In this document: positions 29,435 through 36,472 of the stretch, piece by piece
Position numbering within the stretch: the first letter of the stretch is position 1
How the letters are laid out: the number at the start of each line of letters is the position of its first letter
DNA from: Betaproteobacteria bacterium
GTDB lineage: Bacteria; Pseudomonadota; Gammaproteobacteria; Burkholderiales; Usitatibacteraceae
NCBI GenBank assembly: GCA_016791265.1
Contig: JAEUMY010000018.1
Coordinates: 1-64,000, forward strand
Length of the DNA stretch: 64,000 nucleotides
Direction of reading: 5' to 3'
The notes under the pieces: model-generated
Told to the model about the DNA's origin: nothing
Database searches by the model: none
The model's input: only the letters and a program-made list of their open reading frames with translations
Made by a program: the position numbers and the translations under genes

Positions 29435-30345
29435 TACGCCGCCAATGCCGGCGCAGCGGCAGCCAGCAACTTCCTTCTCTTGAGGTAGGCCTCGCGCGCG
29501 ATGGCCATGTCTTCCATGAAAAGCGGCAGCTCTTCCAGCGTGAGCGCCTGCGCGGCGTCGACCAGGGCCTTGCCGGGCACGGGATGAATGTCCACCAGTT
29601 GCAGATTGGCGCCGGCGATAGTGCCCTGCGCAGCGACGTGAAAGATGTCGAGAATGCCGTCCGGCGAAGCGCCACGCCCGCCGACGGAGTGCGAGGGGTC
29701 GATGCACACCGGCATGCGGGTGAGCCGCTTCACCACGGAAATGTGGGCGAAGTCGACCAGATTGCGGTGCGGGTCGCCAAAATTGGTCTTCATGCCCCGC
29801 AGGCCGAAAATGACACGGCGATTGCCTTCCGATGCGACGTACTCGGCCGCCAGCAGCGACTCTTGCAGCGTGATGCCGAAGCCGCGCTTCAACATCACCG
29901 GAAATTCATGGGCCTGGCCGACGCACTTCAATAGCTCGAAATTCTGCGTGTTGCGCGTGCCGATTTGCAGCATCACCGTGGTCGGGTGGCCGGTCAGGGC
30001 GAGCGCCTCGCGCATCTCGTCGACATGCGCCTCGCGCGTGACTTCCATGGAAATCACCTTGATGCCGTACTTGCCAGCGAGCTCGAACACCCAGGGCAGA
30101 CAGGACTTGCCGTGGCCCTGGAACGAGTAAGGGCTGGTGCGCGGTTTGTACGCCCCCATGCGCGCGCAAACCAGACCATTGGACCGCAACGCGGCGAATG
30201 TCTGCTCGACATATTCCTTCGTGTCCACGGCGTTGAGGCCGGCGAAGACGTGGAACGTCTCCTGACCAATAGTGACGCCATTGACATCAAACTCGGTCGG
30301 CTCGTCCTGGTGATGACGGCCGAGGATGCGAAAGTCCTTGGACAT
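29434..30345 (-). CDS. DAHP synthase, class I-beta (KDO8P-synthase-like)
   Basis: A 303-residue aldolase joining PEP and erythrose-4-phosphate, first step of aromatic amino acid synthesis. Diagnostic motifs: GAYKPRTSPYSFQG, IGTRNTQNFELL, MLKRGFGITLQESLLAAEYV and CIDPSHSVGGRG. It is the compact I-beta type, with no regulatory extension and none of the AroF/G/H N-terminus. A start further upstream is open but not family-like. It lies 8 bp after aroG and is translationally coupled to the BtuF-like gene. With aroG it makes a tandem pair of unrelated subclasses under one attenuator. Confidence 0.9.
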   Translation of the reverse strand: MSKDFRILGRHHQDEPTEFDVNGVTIGQETFHVFAGLNAVDTKEYVEQTFAALRSNGLVCARMGAYKPRTSPYSFQGHGKSCLPWVFELAGKYGIKVISMEVTREAHVDEMREALALTGHPTTVMLQIGTRNTQNFELLKCVGQAHEFPVMLKRGFGITLQESLLAAEYVASEGNRRVIFGLRGMKTNFGDPHRNLVDFAHISVVKRLTRMPVCIDPSHSVGGRGASPDGILDIFHVAAQGTIAGANLQLVDIHPVPGKALVDAAQALTLEELPLFMEDMAIAREAYLKRRKLLAAAAPALAA

Positions 30346-30353
30346 GGCGTGAT

Positions 30354-31466
30354 TTATTCCTCTGACTTGAGACGGCGCTGCTTGACCGCCGCCGCCAATT
30401 GGCGAAGCAGCGAGTCGGTATCGGCCCAGCCAATGCACGCGTCGGTGACCGAGACGCCATACGCGAGCGCCCTGCCGGGCACCAGATCCTGGCGACCTTC
30501 GTTGAGATGACTTTCGATCATGACTCCCACGATGCGCTGCTCGCCGCCTTCAAGCTGCCGGCCGACATCCGCGCCCACCTCCATCTGCTTCTTGAACTGC
30601 TTGGAGGAGTTGGCGTGTGAAAAGTCCACCATCAGGCGCTGGGCGAGACCCGCGCTCGCAAGCTCCTTGCACGCCGCGTCGACATTTGCCGCATCGTAAT
30701 TGGGCGTCTTGCCACCGCGCAAGATGACGTGACAGTCCTCGTTGCCGCCGGTGGAAACAATGGCGGAATGGCCGCCCTTGGTGACGGACAGGAAATGATG
30801 CGGCGCGGATGAAGCCTTGATCGCATCCACCGCGATGCGAATATTCCCATCGGTGCCGTTCTTGAAGCCCACCGGGCACGAGAGACCGGACGCCAATTGG
30901 CGATGCGACTGGCTCTCCGTGGTGCGAGCGCCGATGGCACCCCAGGAAATCAGATCCGCGATGTACTGCGGCGAGATGAGATCGAGATATTCCGTCGCCG
31001 CCGGCAGCCCGAGCTCGTTGATCTCCAACAGCAGCCGGCGTGCTCGGCGAAGCCCGGTATTGATGTCGAAGCTGTCGTCCAGATTCGGATCGTTGATGAA
31101 GCCCTTCCAGCCGACTGTCGTGCGCGGCTTTTCGAAGTAGACGCGCATCACGATCTCCAAATCGGCGGCCAGCTCCGCCCGGAGTTTCACCAGTCGCCGC
31201 GCATAGTCCATTGCCGCCTTGTCGTCATGGATCGAGCACGGACCGACGATCACCAATAGGCGATCATCCGCGCCATGCAAGATGCCGTGGGTGGCCGCAC
31301 GCGACCTGAATGTGGTCTCCGCCGCCCTGTCCGTGCAAGGAAACTCTCGGATGAGATGCGCCGGCGGCGAAAGCTCCTTGATGCCGCGGATGCGGACGTC
31401 ATCGGTGGTGAATGGCATGGCTTCTTCGTTGACTGAGGGTTGGACGAGCTTGAGGTTTGACGACAT
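30354..31466 (-). CDS. aroG: DAHP synthase, class I-alpha (AroF/G/H type)
   Basis: A 370-residue enzyme of the E. coli AroF/AroG/AroH type. Motifs: DDVRIRGIKELSPPAHL, VIVGPCSIHD, MRVYFEKPRTTVGWKGFINDP, GLPAATEYLDLISPQYIADLISWGAIGARTTESQ, GFKNGTDG, TKGGHSAIVSTGGN and VDFSHANSSK. Feedback inhibition by an aromatic amino acid is usual in this class; I cannot tell which one. The ATG is preceded by AGGAG at good spacing. Expression should be set by the attenuator at 31524-31699. Confidence 0.95.
   Translation of the reverse strand: MSSNLKLVQPSVNEEAMPFTTDDVRIRGIKELSPPAHLIREFPCTDRAAETTFRSRAATHGILHGADDRLLVIVGPCSIHDDKAAMDYARRLVKLRAELAADLEIVMRVYFEKPRTTVGWKGFINDPNLDDSFDINTGLRRARRLLLEINELGLPAATEYLDLISPQYIADLISWGAIGARTTESQSHRQLASGLSCPVGFKNGTDGNIRIAVDAIKASSAPHHFLSVTKGGHSAIVSTGGNEDCHVILRGGKTPNYDAANVDAACKELASAGLAQRLMVDFSHANSSKQFKKQMEVGADVGRQLEGGEQRIVGVMIESHLNEGRQDLVPGRALAYGVSVTDACIGWADTDSLLRQLAAAVKQRRLKSEE
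30837..30848. repeat. near-copy of the palindrome (11/12)
   Basis: GCGAATATTCCC inside aroG. The mismatch turns the Ala codon of ANIR into the Gly of the conserved DGNIR motif. Confidence 0.7.
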
Positions 31467-31523
31467 TTTGCCTGCTCCTGAGTGGTGCTGCGCTACCCGG
31501 AAAATCAGCGGCGGTCCAAAAAC

Positions 31524-31553
31524 AAAAAACCGCCAGGTTCGCTGGCGGTTTTT
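31524..31553 (-). terminator. attenuator terminator hairpin before aroG
   Basis: A perfect 12-bp stem (AAAAACCGCCAG/CTGGCGGTTTTT) with a 5-nt loop and six T on the minus strand, located between the leader peptide and the aroG start. Minus-strand ACCGCC in its first arm can alternatively pair with GGCGGT at 31610-31605 inside the leader reading frame, giving an antiterminator. Confidence 0.85.
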
Positions 31554-31579
31554 GAAGGATTCGCGGGTGTTGCCTTGAT

Positions 31580-31660
31580 TCAGTCGCGCGCTCGCATCCC
31601 TTCCACCGCCGTGAGGCCGGGAAAGAAATACCAATAAAAGTACGTGGCAAGTGCGTTCAT
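31580..31660 (-). CDS. aromatic leader peptide of the aroG attenuator
   Basis: A 26-codon frame, MNALAT followed by seven consecutive aromatic residues Tyr-Phe-Tyr-Trp-Tyr-Phe-Phe (7-13), then PGLTAVEGMRARD. This is the hallmark of a transcription-attenuation leader: ribosome stalling at the aromatic codons when charged tRNA-Phe, -Tyr or -Trp is scarce would favour the antiterminator. No Shine-Dalgarno is seen, and the best promoter places the transcript start only a few bases before the ATG, so it may be translated as a leaderless frame. Compare pheL and trpL of enterics; this peptide responds to all three aromatics in principle. Confidence 0.85.
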   Translation of the reverse strand: MNALATYFYWYFFPGLTAVEGMRARD

Positions 31661-31670
31661 GTTGGATTGG

Positions 31671-31699
31671 ATGCTAGCAGGGGTTTTGGAATTCGGCAA
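31671..31699 (-). promoter_or_regulatory. promoter of the aroG attenuator transcript
   Basis: TTGCCG (31699-31694), exactly 17 nt, and TAGCAT (31676-31671). Transcription would start at about 31664-31661, next to the leader-peptide ATG (31660). Confidence 0.6.
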
Positions 31700-31864
31700 C
31701 CCAACCCACGCGCTGATCTTGGCAGGCGCCTTCGCGCGATTGGAATAGGGGATCGATGCCAAGCCGAATCGGGGACACGCTTAGCCGCTCGGCGGTATTG
31801 GCAACCGCCATCAACCTGAAATGATTCGCCCGGAGACTTCATCATCCATCACTCGGAGACGCTC

Positions 31865-32884
31865 ATGGGCATTCTCACAGCGCGTGGCAGCATCGACATC
31901 AGCCAGTTCTGGCCCCAAGGCACGTCGGACGCGGACACGGCCAACATCTATGTGGATGTGGCGCAAGGCGGTGTCTTCTACACGGCGCCCGGCAAGGCAG
32001 AGCGCGACGTGACGAACCTCTACAAGTCCGCGGTATCGGCGCAGAAGAAGACGACGACGGATCTCAGCAAGGAAACCCTGATCAAGCAGGGCAAAATCAA
32101 GGTGCGCCTGCAGGGCATCGACGCGCCCGAGCTCCATTACAAGCCCCAGTCCGATCCGCGCACCGCCGAGAAACTCGGCGTCAAGGGCGCGAAGCTGGGA
32201 GGCGCAGGCGTGGTCAAGGACTATCGCCAACATCAGGCAGAGACGTCGGCGGTAAGCGTGGGCCGATTTCTCGCTACGATCGACGCCAGCGCCGTTCCCT
32301 GTGAATTCGTGTCGAACGTTGATGACAGCGAAGGGCCCTCGGCGGTCGTGGACAAGTACGGACGCTTCGTCGGCGACATCATCGTCGATGGCAATGTCAA
32401 CCTCAATCACTGGATTCTGGAGAAGGGCTGGGCCGTGGTCTCGCTGTACAACTCGATGACCGAGGCCGAGCTCGACGGCTACATCTCGCACTGGCGCAAA
32501 GGCCGCAACAAGGGGAGCTCGCGTCACTATGCGGACCGCGTCATTGCCTTCAAACCCGGTCTGCTGCTGCGGCATCACGCCACGCCGGTCAGCGAAGGCG
32601 ACGCGCGCTTTCTGCACCCAAAGCTCTATCGCCGACAAACCACGTGGTGGGCTTACAAGCAGGTCGCGCCAGTAAAGCTGTCGTTTCCCAAGTCCATCGC
32701 AGCGACCGGCGGAAACCTCTTCGAGATCGCGGACTTCCGCGAGAATGGCCGGTACGCGCAAGCGCACCCCCTGGCGGCAATGCTTGCCGGGTCCCAGATG
32801 GCGCTGAACCCTGAAGAGTTCGTGTTGCGCGAGGATGCCGGCGATATCTTCGACCTGAACCGCGACAAGATCACGTCTTGGTAA
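31865..32884 (+). CDS. staphylococcal-nuclease-like (SNase) domain protein
   Basis: A 339-residue protein with an SNase-like core: KVRLQGIDAPELHY (about 78-91), carrying the Arg, Asp and Glu of the active site, and DKYGRFVGDIIVDGNVNLNHWILEKGWAVV (about 164-193), carrying the second catalytic Arg. Two insertions and an extra 140-residue C-terminal part (TTWWAYKQVAPVKLSFPKSIAATGG...) are not in the classical nuclease. There is no signal peptide, so it should be cytoplasmic unless exported by another route. GGAGA precedes the ATG. Cleaves DNA or RNA if active; the substrate is not known. Confidence 0.75.
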   Translation: MGILTARGSIDISQFWPQGTSDADTANIYVDVAQGGVFYTAPGKAERDVTNLYKSAVSAQKKTTTDLSKETLIKQGKIKVRLQGIDAPELHYKPQSDPRTAEKLGVKGAKLGGAGVVKDYRQHQAETSAVSVGRFLATIDASAVPCEFVSNVDDSEGPSAVVDKYGRFVGDIIVDGNVNLNHWILEKGWAVVSLYNSMTEAELDGYISHWRKGRNKGSSRHYADRVIAFKPGLLLRHHATPVSEGDARFLHPKLYRRQTTWWAYKQVAPVKLSFPKSIAATGGNLFEIADFRENGRYAQAHPLAAMLAGSQMALNPEEFVLREDAGDIFDLNRDKITSW

Positions 32885-32895
32885 TTGCCATCGCG

Positions 32896-33513
32896 CTAGC
32901 GAGCAGACCCCAGCGCCTCACGCACGCGCTCGCGCAGCGCGGGAATTCGGTCCCGCTCAAACCAGGGATTGCGTTTCAGCCAGATGTTGTTTCGCGGACT
33001 TGGGTGCGGCAGAGGCACTAGACCTGATTCATGGTTTCGCCAGCGCTCGACAACTTCTGTCAGCGAACCAGTCTCATCGGGAAGATGGTAGGCCATCGCG
33101 TATTGCCCAATGACAAGCGTGAGCGTGACGTTTTTCAGCATGGCCAGCAAGTCCGGACGCCAGACCTGCGCGCATTCCGGGCGCGGCGGCAAGTCGCCGG
33201 ATGGCCCCGTTCCCGGGTAGCAGAATCCCATCGGCAGAATGGCGATCTGCCTGGGGTCACGAAATGTCTTCTCGGAAATCCCCATCCATGACTGCAAGCG
33301 GGCACCGCTGGCGTCGCTGAAAGGAACACCTGATTCGTGAACCTTGCGCCCAGGTGCCTGGCCGGCGATGAGTATCCGGGCCAACGGATGACATTGCAGC
33401 ACAGGGCGCGGCCCCAAGGGCAAATGCTCAGCGCAAAGTGTGCAGGATTGAATCGCTGTGAGCAAAGGACCGTGACGAGTCACCGGGTTCTCCGTCGTTG
33501 GCGCTCTAGTCAC
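32896..33513 (-). CDS. uracil-DNA glycosylase superfamily protein
   Basis: A 205-residue protein of the UDG fold. CTLCAEHLPLGPRPVLQ, the motif I loop ILIAGQAPGRKVHESGVPFSD (51-55 GQAPG) and the late LPHPSPRNNIWLKRNPWF (motif III with the conserved His) are seen. In this subfamily the Asn/Asp pair of Ung is replaced; the Cys pair near the N-terminus (24 and 27) is not a full four-Cys iron-sulfur set. Likely base excision or a related N-glycosylase. The start is a GTG. It converges on the SNase-like gene, 11 bp apart. Confidence 0.8.
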   Translation of the reverse strand: MTRAPTTENPVTRHGPLLTAIQSCTLCAEHLPLGPRPVLQCHPLARILIAGQAPGRKVHESGVPFSDASGARLQSWMGISEKTFRDPRQIAILPMGFCYPGTGPSGDLPPRPECAQVWRPDLLAMLKNVTLTLVIGQYAMAYHLPDETGSLTEVVERWRNHESGLVPLPHPSPRNNIWLKRNPWFERDRIPALRERVREALGSAR

Positions 33514-33553
33514 CTGGCGCGTGTGTGGCGACGCGCTTTGCCGGATGGTGGCG

Positions 33554-34081
33554 TCAGGCCGGCTTGAACTTCAACGCCAGTCCATTGTTGCACCAGCGCT
33601 GCCCCGTGGGCTTGGGCCCGTCATTGAACACATGCCCGTGATGGCCGCCACAGCGGGCGCAGTGGTACTCGGTTCGCGGATAGATCAATCTGAAGTCCGT
33701 CTTGGTCCCGAAGGCGCCCGGCAGCGTGGTGAAGAAGCTGGGCCAGCCGGTGCCGCTGTCATACTTCATGTCCGACGTGAAAAGTGCCAAGTCACAGCCG
33801 GCGCAATGAAACACGCCGGGGCGCTTTTCATCGTTCAGCGGGCTGCTGCCGGCGCGTTCGGTCCCCTCTTTGCGGAGTATCTGATACTGCTCGGGAGTGA
33901 GCCGCTTTTTCCACTCTTCATCGGACAACGAGAGCTTCTCGATTTTCTGGGGCGGCACTTCAATCTTCGTGGCGGGCTTGGTCGTCTGCGCGGACACTCG
34001 ATTCGTCAATCCAGCCACCGCCGATCCCAACAATGCCGCCAGCGCCCCGCGCCGGCCAGTATCCAATTCATCACCATCCAT
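33554..34081 (-). CDS. msrB: peptide-methionine (R)-S-oxide reductase MsrB, exported
   Basis: A 175-residue enzyme reducing the R form of methionine sulfoxide in proteins. The N-terminus (DTGRRGALAALLGSAVAGL) is a twin-arginine-like signal. Zinc ligands Cys93, Cys96, Cys141 and Cys144, DSGTGWPSFF, HCARCGGHHGHVFNDGP and the catalytic Cys164 in QRWCNNGLAL are all there. The start is preceded by AAGGAG, and directly before that by a palindrome copy. It probably repairs periplasmic proteins. Confidence 0.94.
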   Translation of the reverse strand: MDGDELDTGRRGALAALLGSAVAGLTNRVSAQTTKPATKIEVPPQKIEKLSLSDEEWKKRLTPEQYQILRKEGTERAGSSPLNDEKRPGVFHCAGCDLALFTSDMKYDSGTGWPSFFTTLPGAFGTKTDFRLIYPRTEYHCARCGGHHGHVFNDGPKPTGQRWCNNGLALKFKPA

Positions 34082-34092
34082 GTTCGCTCCTT

Positions 34093-34104
34093 GCGAATAT
34101 TCGC
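34093..34104. repeat. GCGAATATTCGC copy 13
   Basis: Exact 14-bp form abutting the msrB Shine-Dalgarno (minus strand: palindrome, A, AGGAG, 5 nt, ATG). Confidence 0.95.
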
Positions 34105-34158
34105 ATCACGCCTGCCTTGGTCGACACTACGCCTCACACCTTACGGCGGATGTTTCCC

Positions 34159-35211
34159 TCAGGGCTTGCTGACCACGATGGCGCCGCATCCTGGCAGGGT
34201 CGTCACGTAGTCGGCACCCATGAGGCGCGACGGCGTGCGAAACCCAGGTTGGACTTCCTTCTTCAGGAGATGTTCCACGATGCCGAGGGACGCGGTGACA
34301 GTGAGGGTGTAGCCGTTTGGCGTTTGCAGCCGCGCGATGCGTCTCTCTCCGCGCTGGTTGGCCGCCTCGCCCCACACAAACGTAGGCGTTTTCTCGCGTG
34401 TCTCCTCCGAGGGACCGCGCACCGACTTTGCGATGCGTGACTTCATGATGGCCTGCACGGGCGAGAGGCCGAGAAACGGCCGCACCCAGTTCAGCCGCTT
34501 CAGGCGCGCCACCAACTTGGGCGAGGCCGGAATATAGGTCTCGACGTTGGGAATGCCGGTGGAATGCCAGGCGGTGCTGACATCACCCCAAGGAATGGTC
34601 ATGGCGAGCTTCTCGCCGCCACCAAAGTCGATGTGGCGCGTCTTCCAGGCGAGTGGCACGCTCACGATGGCCCCATCGCGCCGCACCTTGCCGCCCTGCC
34701 CCAATCCCTCCACCGAGGTTTTTGCCGTGCCGGGGCTGAACCCTGATCGGGAGTCGAAGCCCAGCGCCAGCGAAGTGGCTGTGGGCAACGCCGCCTTCAA
34801 TGTCGCCGCGACACAGTCGGTGGGCACCACGTCAAAGCCCACGCCCGGAATGATGACGATGCCGGTCGCCTCGGCCTCGGTGTCCAGGCAGGCCGCGAGC
34901 TCGAATACGCTGATCTCGCCGGTGATATCAAGGTAATGCGCACCGGCGCCGAGGCACGCCTCCATCATGGGCCGCGCGGTCGTGGAGAACGGTCCAGCGC
35001 AGTGAAGCACCAGCTTCATGCCCGCGATCTCTTTGGCGAGACCGCCGCTTTCCAGTGCGAATATTCGCGAGCGCAAACCGAGTTGATCCGCCAGTGTCTT
35101 CACCGATGCGGAGCGTCCTGCCAGCACTGGCGTGAGCCCGCGCGACTTCGCCTCCCGTGCGATCAGCTCGCCCGTGTAACCATTTGCGCCGTAGATCATC
35201 CAGTCAGCCAT
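34159..35211 (-). CDS. saccharopine-dehydrogenase-like / trans-acting enoyl reductase-like oxidoreductase
   Basis: A 350-residue Rossmann-fold protein opening with WMIYGANGYTGELIAREAKSRGLTPVLAGRS, the NAD(P)-binding motif of this group. HCAGPFSTTARPMMEACLGAGAHYLDITGE is the typical second signature, and PGVGFDVVPTDCVAATLK the third. The group includes fungal saccharopine reductase and mycobacterial trans enoyl reductases, but most members have no known substrate, so a lysine-pathway role should not be assumed. It overlaps the upstream SDR gene by 8 bp. Palindrome copy 14 encodes RIFA. Confidence 0.82.
   Translation of the reverse strand: MADWMIYGANGYTGELIAREAKSRGLTPVLAGRSASVKTLADQLGLRSRIFALESGGLAKEIAGMKLVLHCAGPFSTTARPMMEACLGAGAHYLDITGEISVFELAACLDTEAEATGIVIIPGVGFDVVPTDCVAATLKAALPTATSLALGFDSRSGFSPGTAKTSVEGLGQGGKVRRDGAIVSVPLAWKTRHIDFGGGEKLAMTIPWGDVSTAWHSTGIPNVETYIPASPKLVARLKRLNWVRPFLGLSPVQAIMKSRIAKSVRGPSEETREKTPTFVWGEAANQRGERRIARLQTPNGYTLTVTASLGIVEHLLKKEVQPGFRTPSRLMGADYVTTLPGCGAIVVSKP
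35057..35068. repeat. GCGAATATTCGC copy 14
   Basis: Exact copy in the saccharopine-dehydrogenase-like gene, read as Ser-Arg-Ile-Phe-Ala; flanks T/G. The next copy to the right is 15.1 kb away. Confidence 0.95.
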
Positions 35212-36037
35212 GCTGCGCCCTTTGCGTGTTTTCCGACGCCACCATGCCGCGAGAACGCTTCACCACCCAATGGTGAAAACGCTCGGGCGTCAGCCGTTTG
35301 AACCACCAGGCGAAACGCGCATCGGATTGCGGCAGGATCATGAACTTTCCTGCGGCGACGTCGTCCGCCACGATTCGCGCGACATCGTCCGCGCTGTAGC
35401 GCGCTTTGTTGACCAGCTTGCTGACAATGCGGTGTTGCTCGGCGTTGCTGGTGCGCGCGGAACTGGCCAGATCGCTCACGAAAAACGACGGGCACACGAC
35501 TGACACGCCCACACCCGTTCCCGAGAGATCCGCGCGCAGCGACTCTGAAAGGCTGACCACGCCAGCCTTCGCCACGTTGTAGCTCGCCATCATGGGCGCG
35601 CTGGCGATACCGGCCAGCGACGCCACGTTGACGATGTGACCAAAGCCCTGCCGCCTCATCAACGGTGCGACGGCCTTGCAGCCCCGGACGACACCCATGA
35701 GGTTGATGTCCAGCATCCAGGCCCAGTCTTCAAACGAAGTCTGCTCTAGACTGCCAGCACCCGCCACGCCAGCATTGTTTACAAATACATCAATGCGTCC
35801 AAATCGCTCCGCCGCGCCATTCACCCATTCCCGGACTGGATCATCGCATCGGACATCGCACTGTCCCGCATAAACCTCTGCGCCAGCCATTAGAATCTCA
35901 TTGGCGACAGCTCCTAGTCGTGGCTCAGAGATGTCCGTCAGGGCAATGTTCCACCCGCGGGCGGCATAGAGAAGTGACAGCGCCTTGCCGAGCCCGCTAC
36001 CTCCTCCGGTGATTGCAATCGTCTTTCGAGAATTCAT
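35204..36037 (-). CDS. short-chain dehydrogenase/reductase
   Basis: A 277-residue classical SDR: TGGGSGLG cofactor loop (residues 9-16), NNAGVAG, the catalytic Ser region VNVASLAG, and YNVAK with Tyr and Lys. The long C-terminal part (ARFAWWFKRLTPERFHHWVVKRSRG) resembles SDRs that act near the membrane on lipids. ATG at 36037 is chosen over an upstream TTG. Overlap with the following oxidoreductase suggests the two act together, perhaps on a fatty or terpenoid substrate; this is inference. Confidence 0.88.
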   Translation of the reverse strand: MNSRKTIAITGGGSGLGKALSLLYAARGWNIALTDISEPRLGAVANEILMAGAEVYAGQCDVRCDDPVREWVNGAAERFGRIDVFVNNAGVAGAGSLEQTSFEDWAWMLDINLMGVVRGCKAVAPLMRRQGFGHIVNVASLAGIASAPMMASYNVAKAGVVSLSESLRADLSGTGVGVSVVCPSFFVSDLASSARTSNAEQHRIVSKLVNKARYSADDVARIVADDVAAGKFMILPQSDARFAWWFKRLTPERFHHWVVKRSRGMVASENTQRAQHG

Positions 36038-36472
36038 TTTCTTGTCCGAAGTGCGAACGGGATGAAGCAATGAACCACGACTAGCTGGCTCAGGCTAAAG
36101 GTTAAGATGAGCGCGCACACAGGCAGTTTATCAACCTGCTGATGCTGCGGGCAATGCAACCCAAAGTCACTCAGTGCGTGGAATCGGCATTACCGGACGA
36201 ACCCAGGGGAAAATGTGAAAACAAGCACAACTATCGCGAAGCGAACACCGAGGTGACTGAGTCGTTTCGACCGCCATCGACGAGTTTCAGTTGCGCTACT
36301 GCCATGAACTTCATACACACGAAAACGCTTCAGCCGCATTGTGTCCGTTCAGCCGAGAGTTCGCAGCGTCGAAATGGCGACGAAACAGCAAGGCCGCCGA
36401 GCAGCTGCCCATTCGGTTGCATGATGACTTTTGTAAAACTCTCGAAATCCACGCCTCAAGGAGATAGTTGGG
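36038..36472. other. 435-bp junction upstream of the glycan island
   Basis: AT-richer than its left side; this is where base composition changes. I see no tRNA, integrase or direct repeat. It holds one weak open frame (next entry) and a good AAGGAG at its end for the TPR gene. Confidence 0.5.
36291..36467 (+). pseudogene. possible small gene or gene remnant
   Basis: A 58-codon frame from a TTG, ending 5 bp before the TPR gene. It reads RYCHELHTHENASAALCPFS and then a basic, helical stretch ending TLEIHASRR. The frame is open 10 codons further upstream (STAIDEFQ) to a TGA. It looks protein-like but has no start site of quality and no family I recognise; it may be the 3' end of a gene broken at the island border. 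Confidence 0.3.

Noticed and set aside
27240..29440. Cobalamin riboswitch
   Set aside because: The adenosyltransferase has a 74-bp divergent upstream gap with no room for one, and the BtuF-like gene is coupled to the DAHP synthase gene.
29450..30510. Plus-strand frames across the DAHP synthase genes
   Set aside because: Antisense shadows of well-supported genes.
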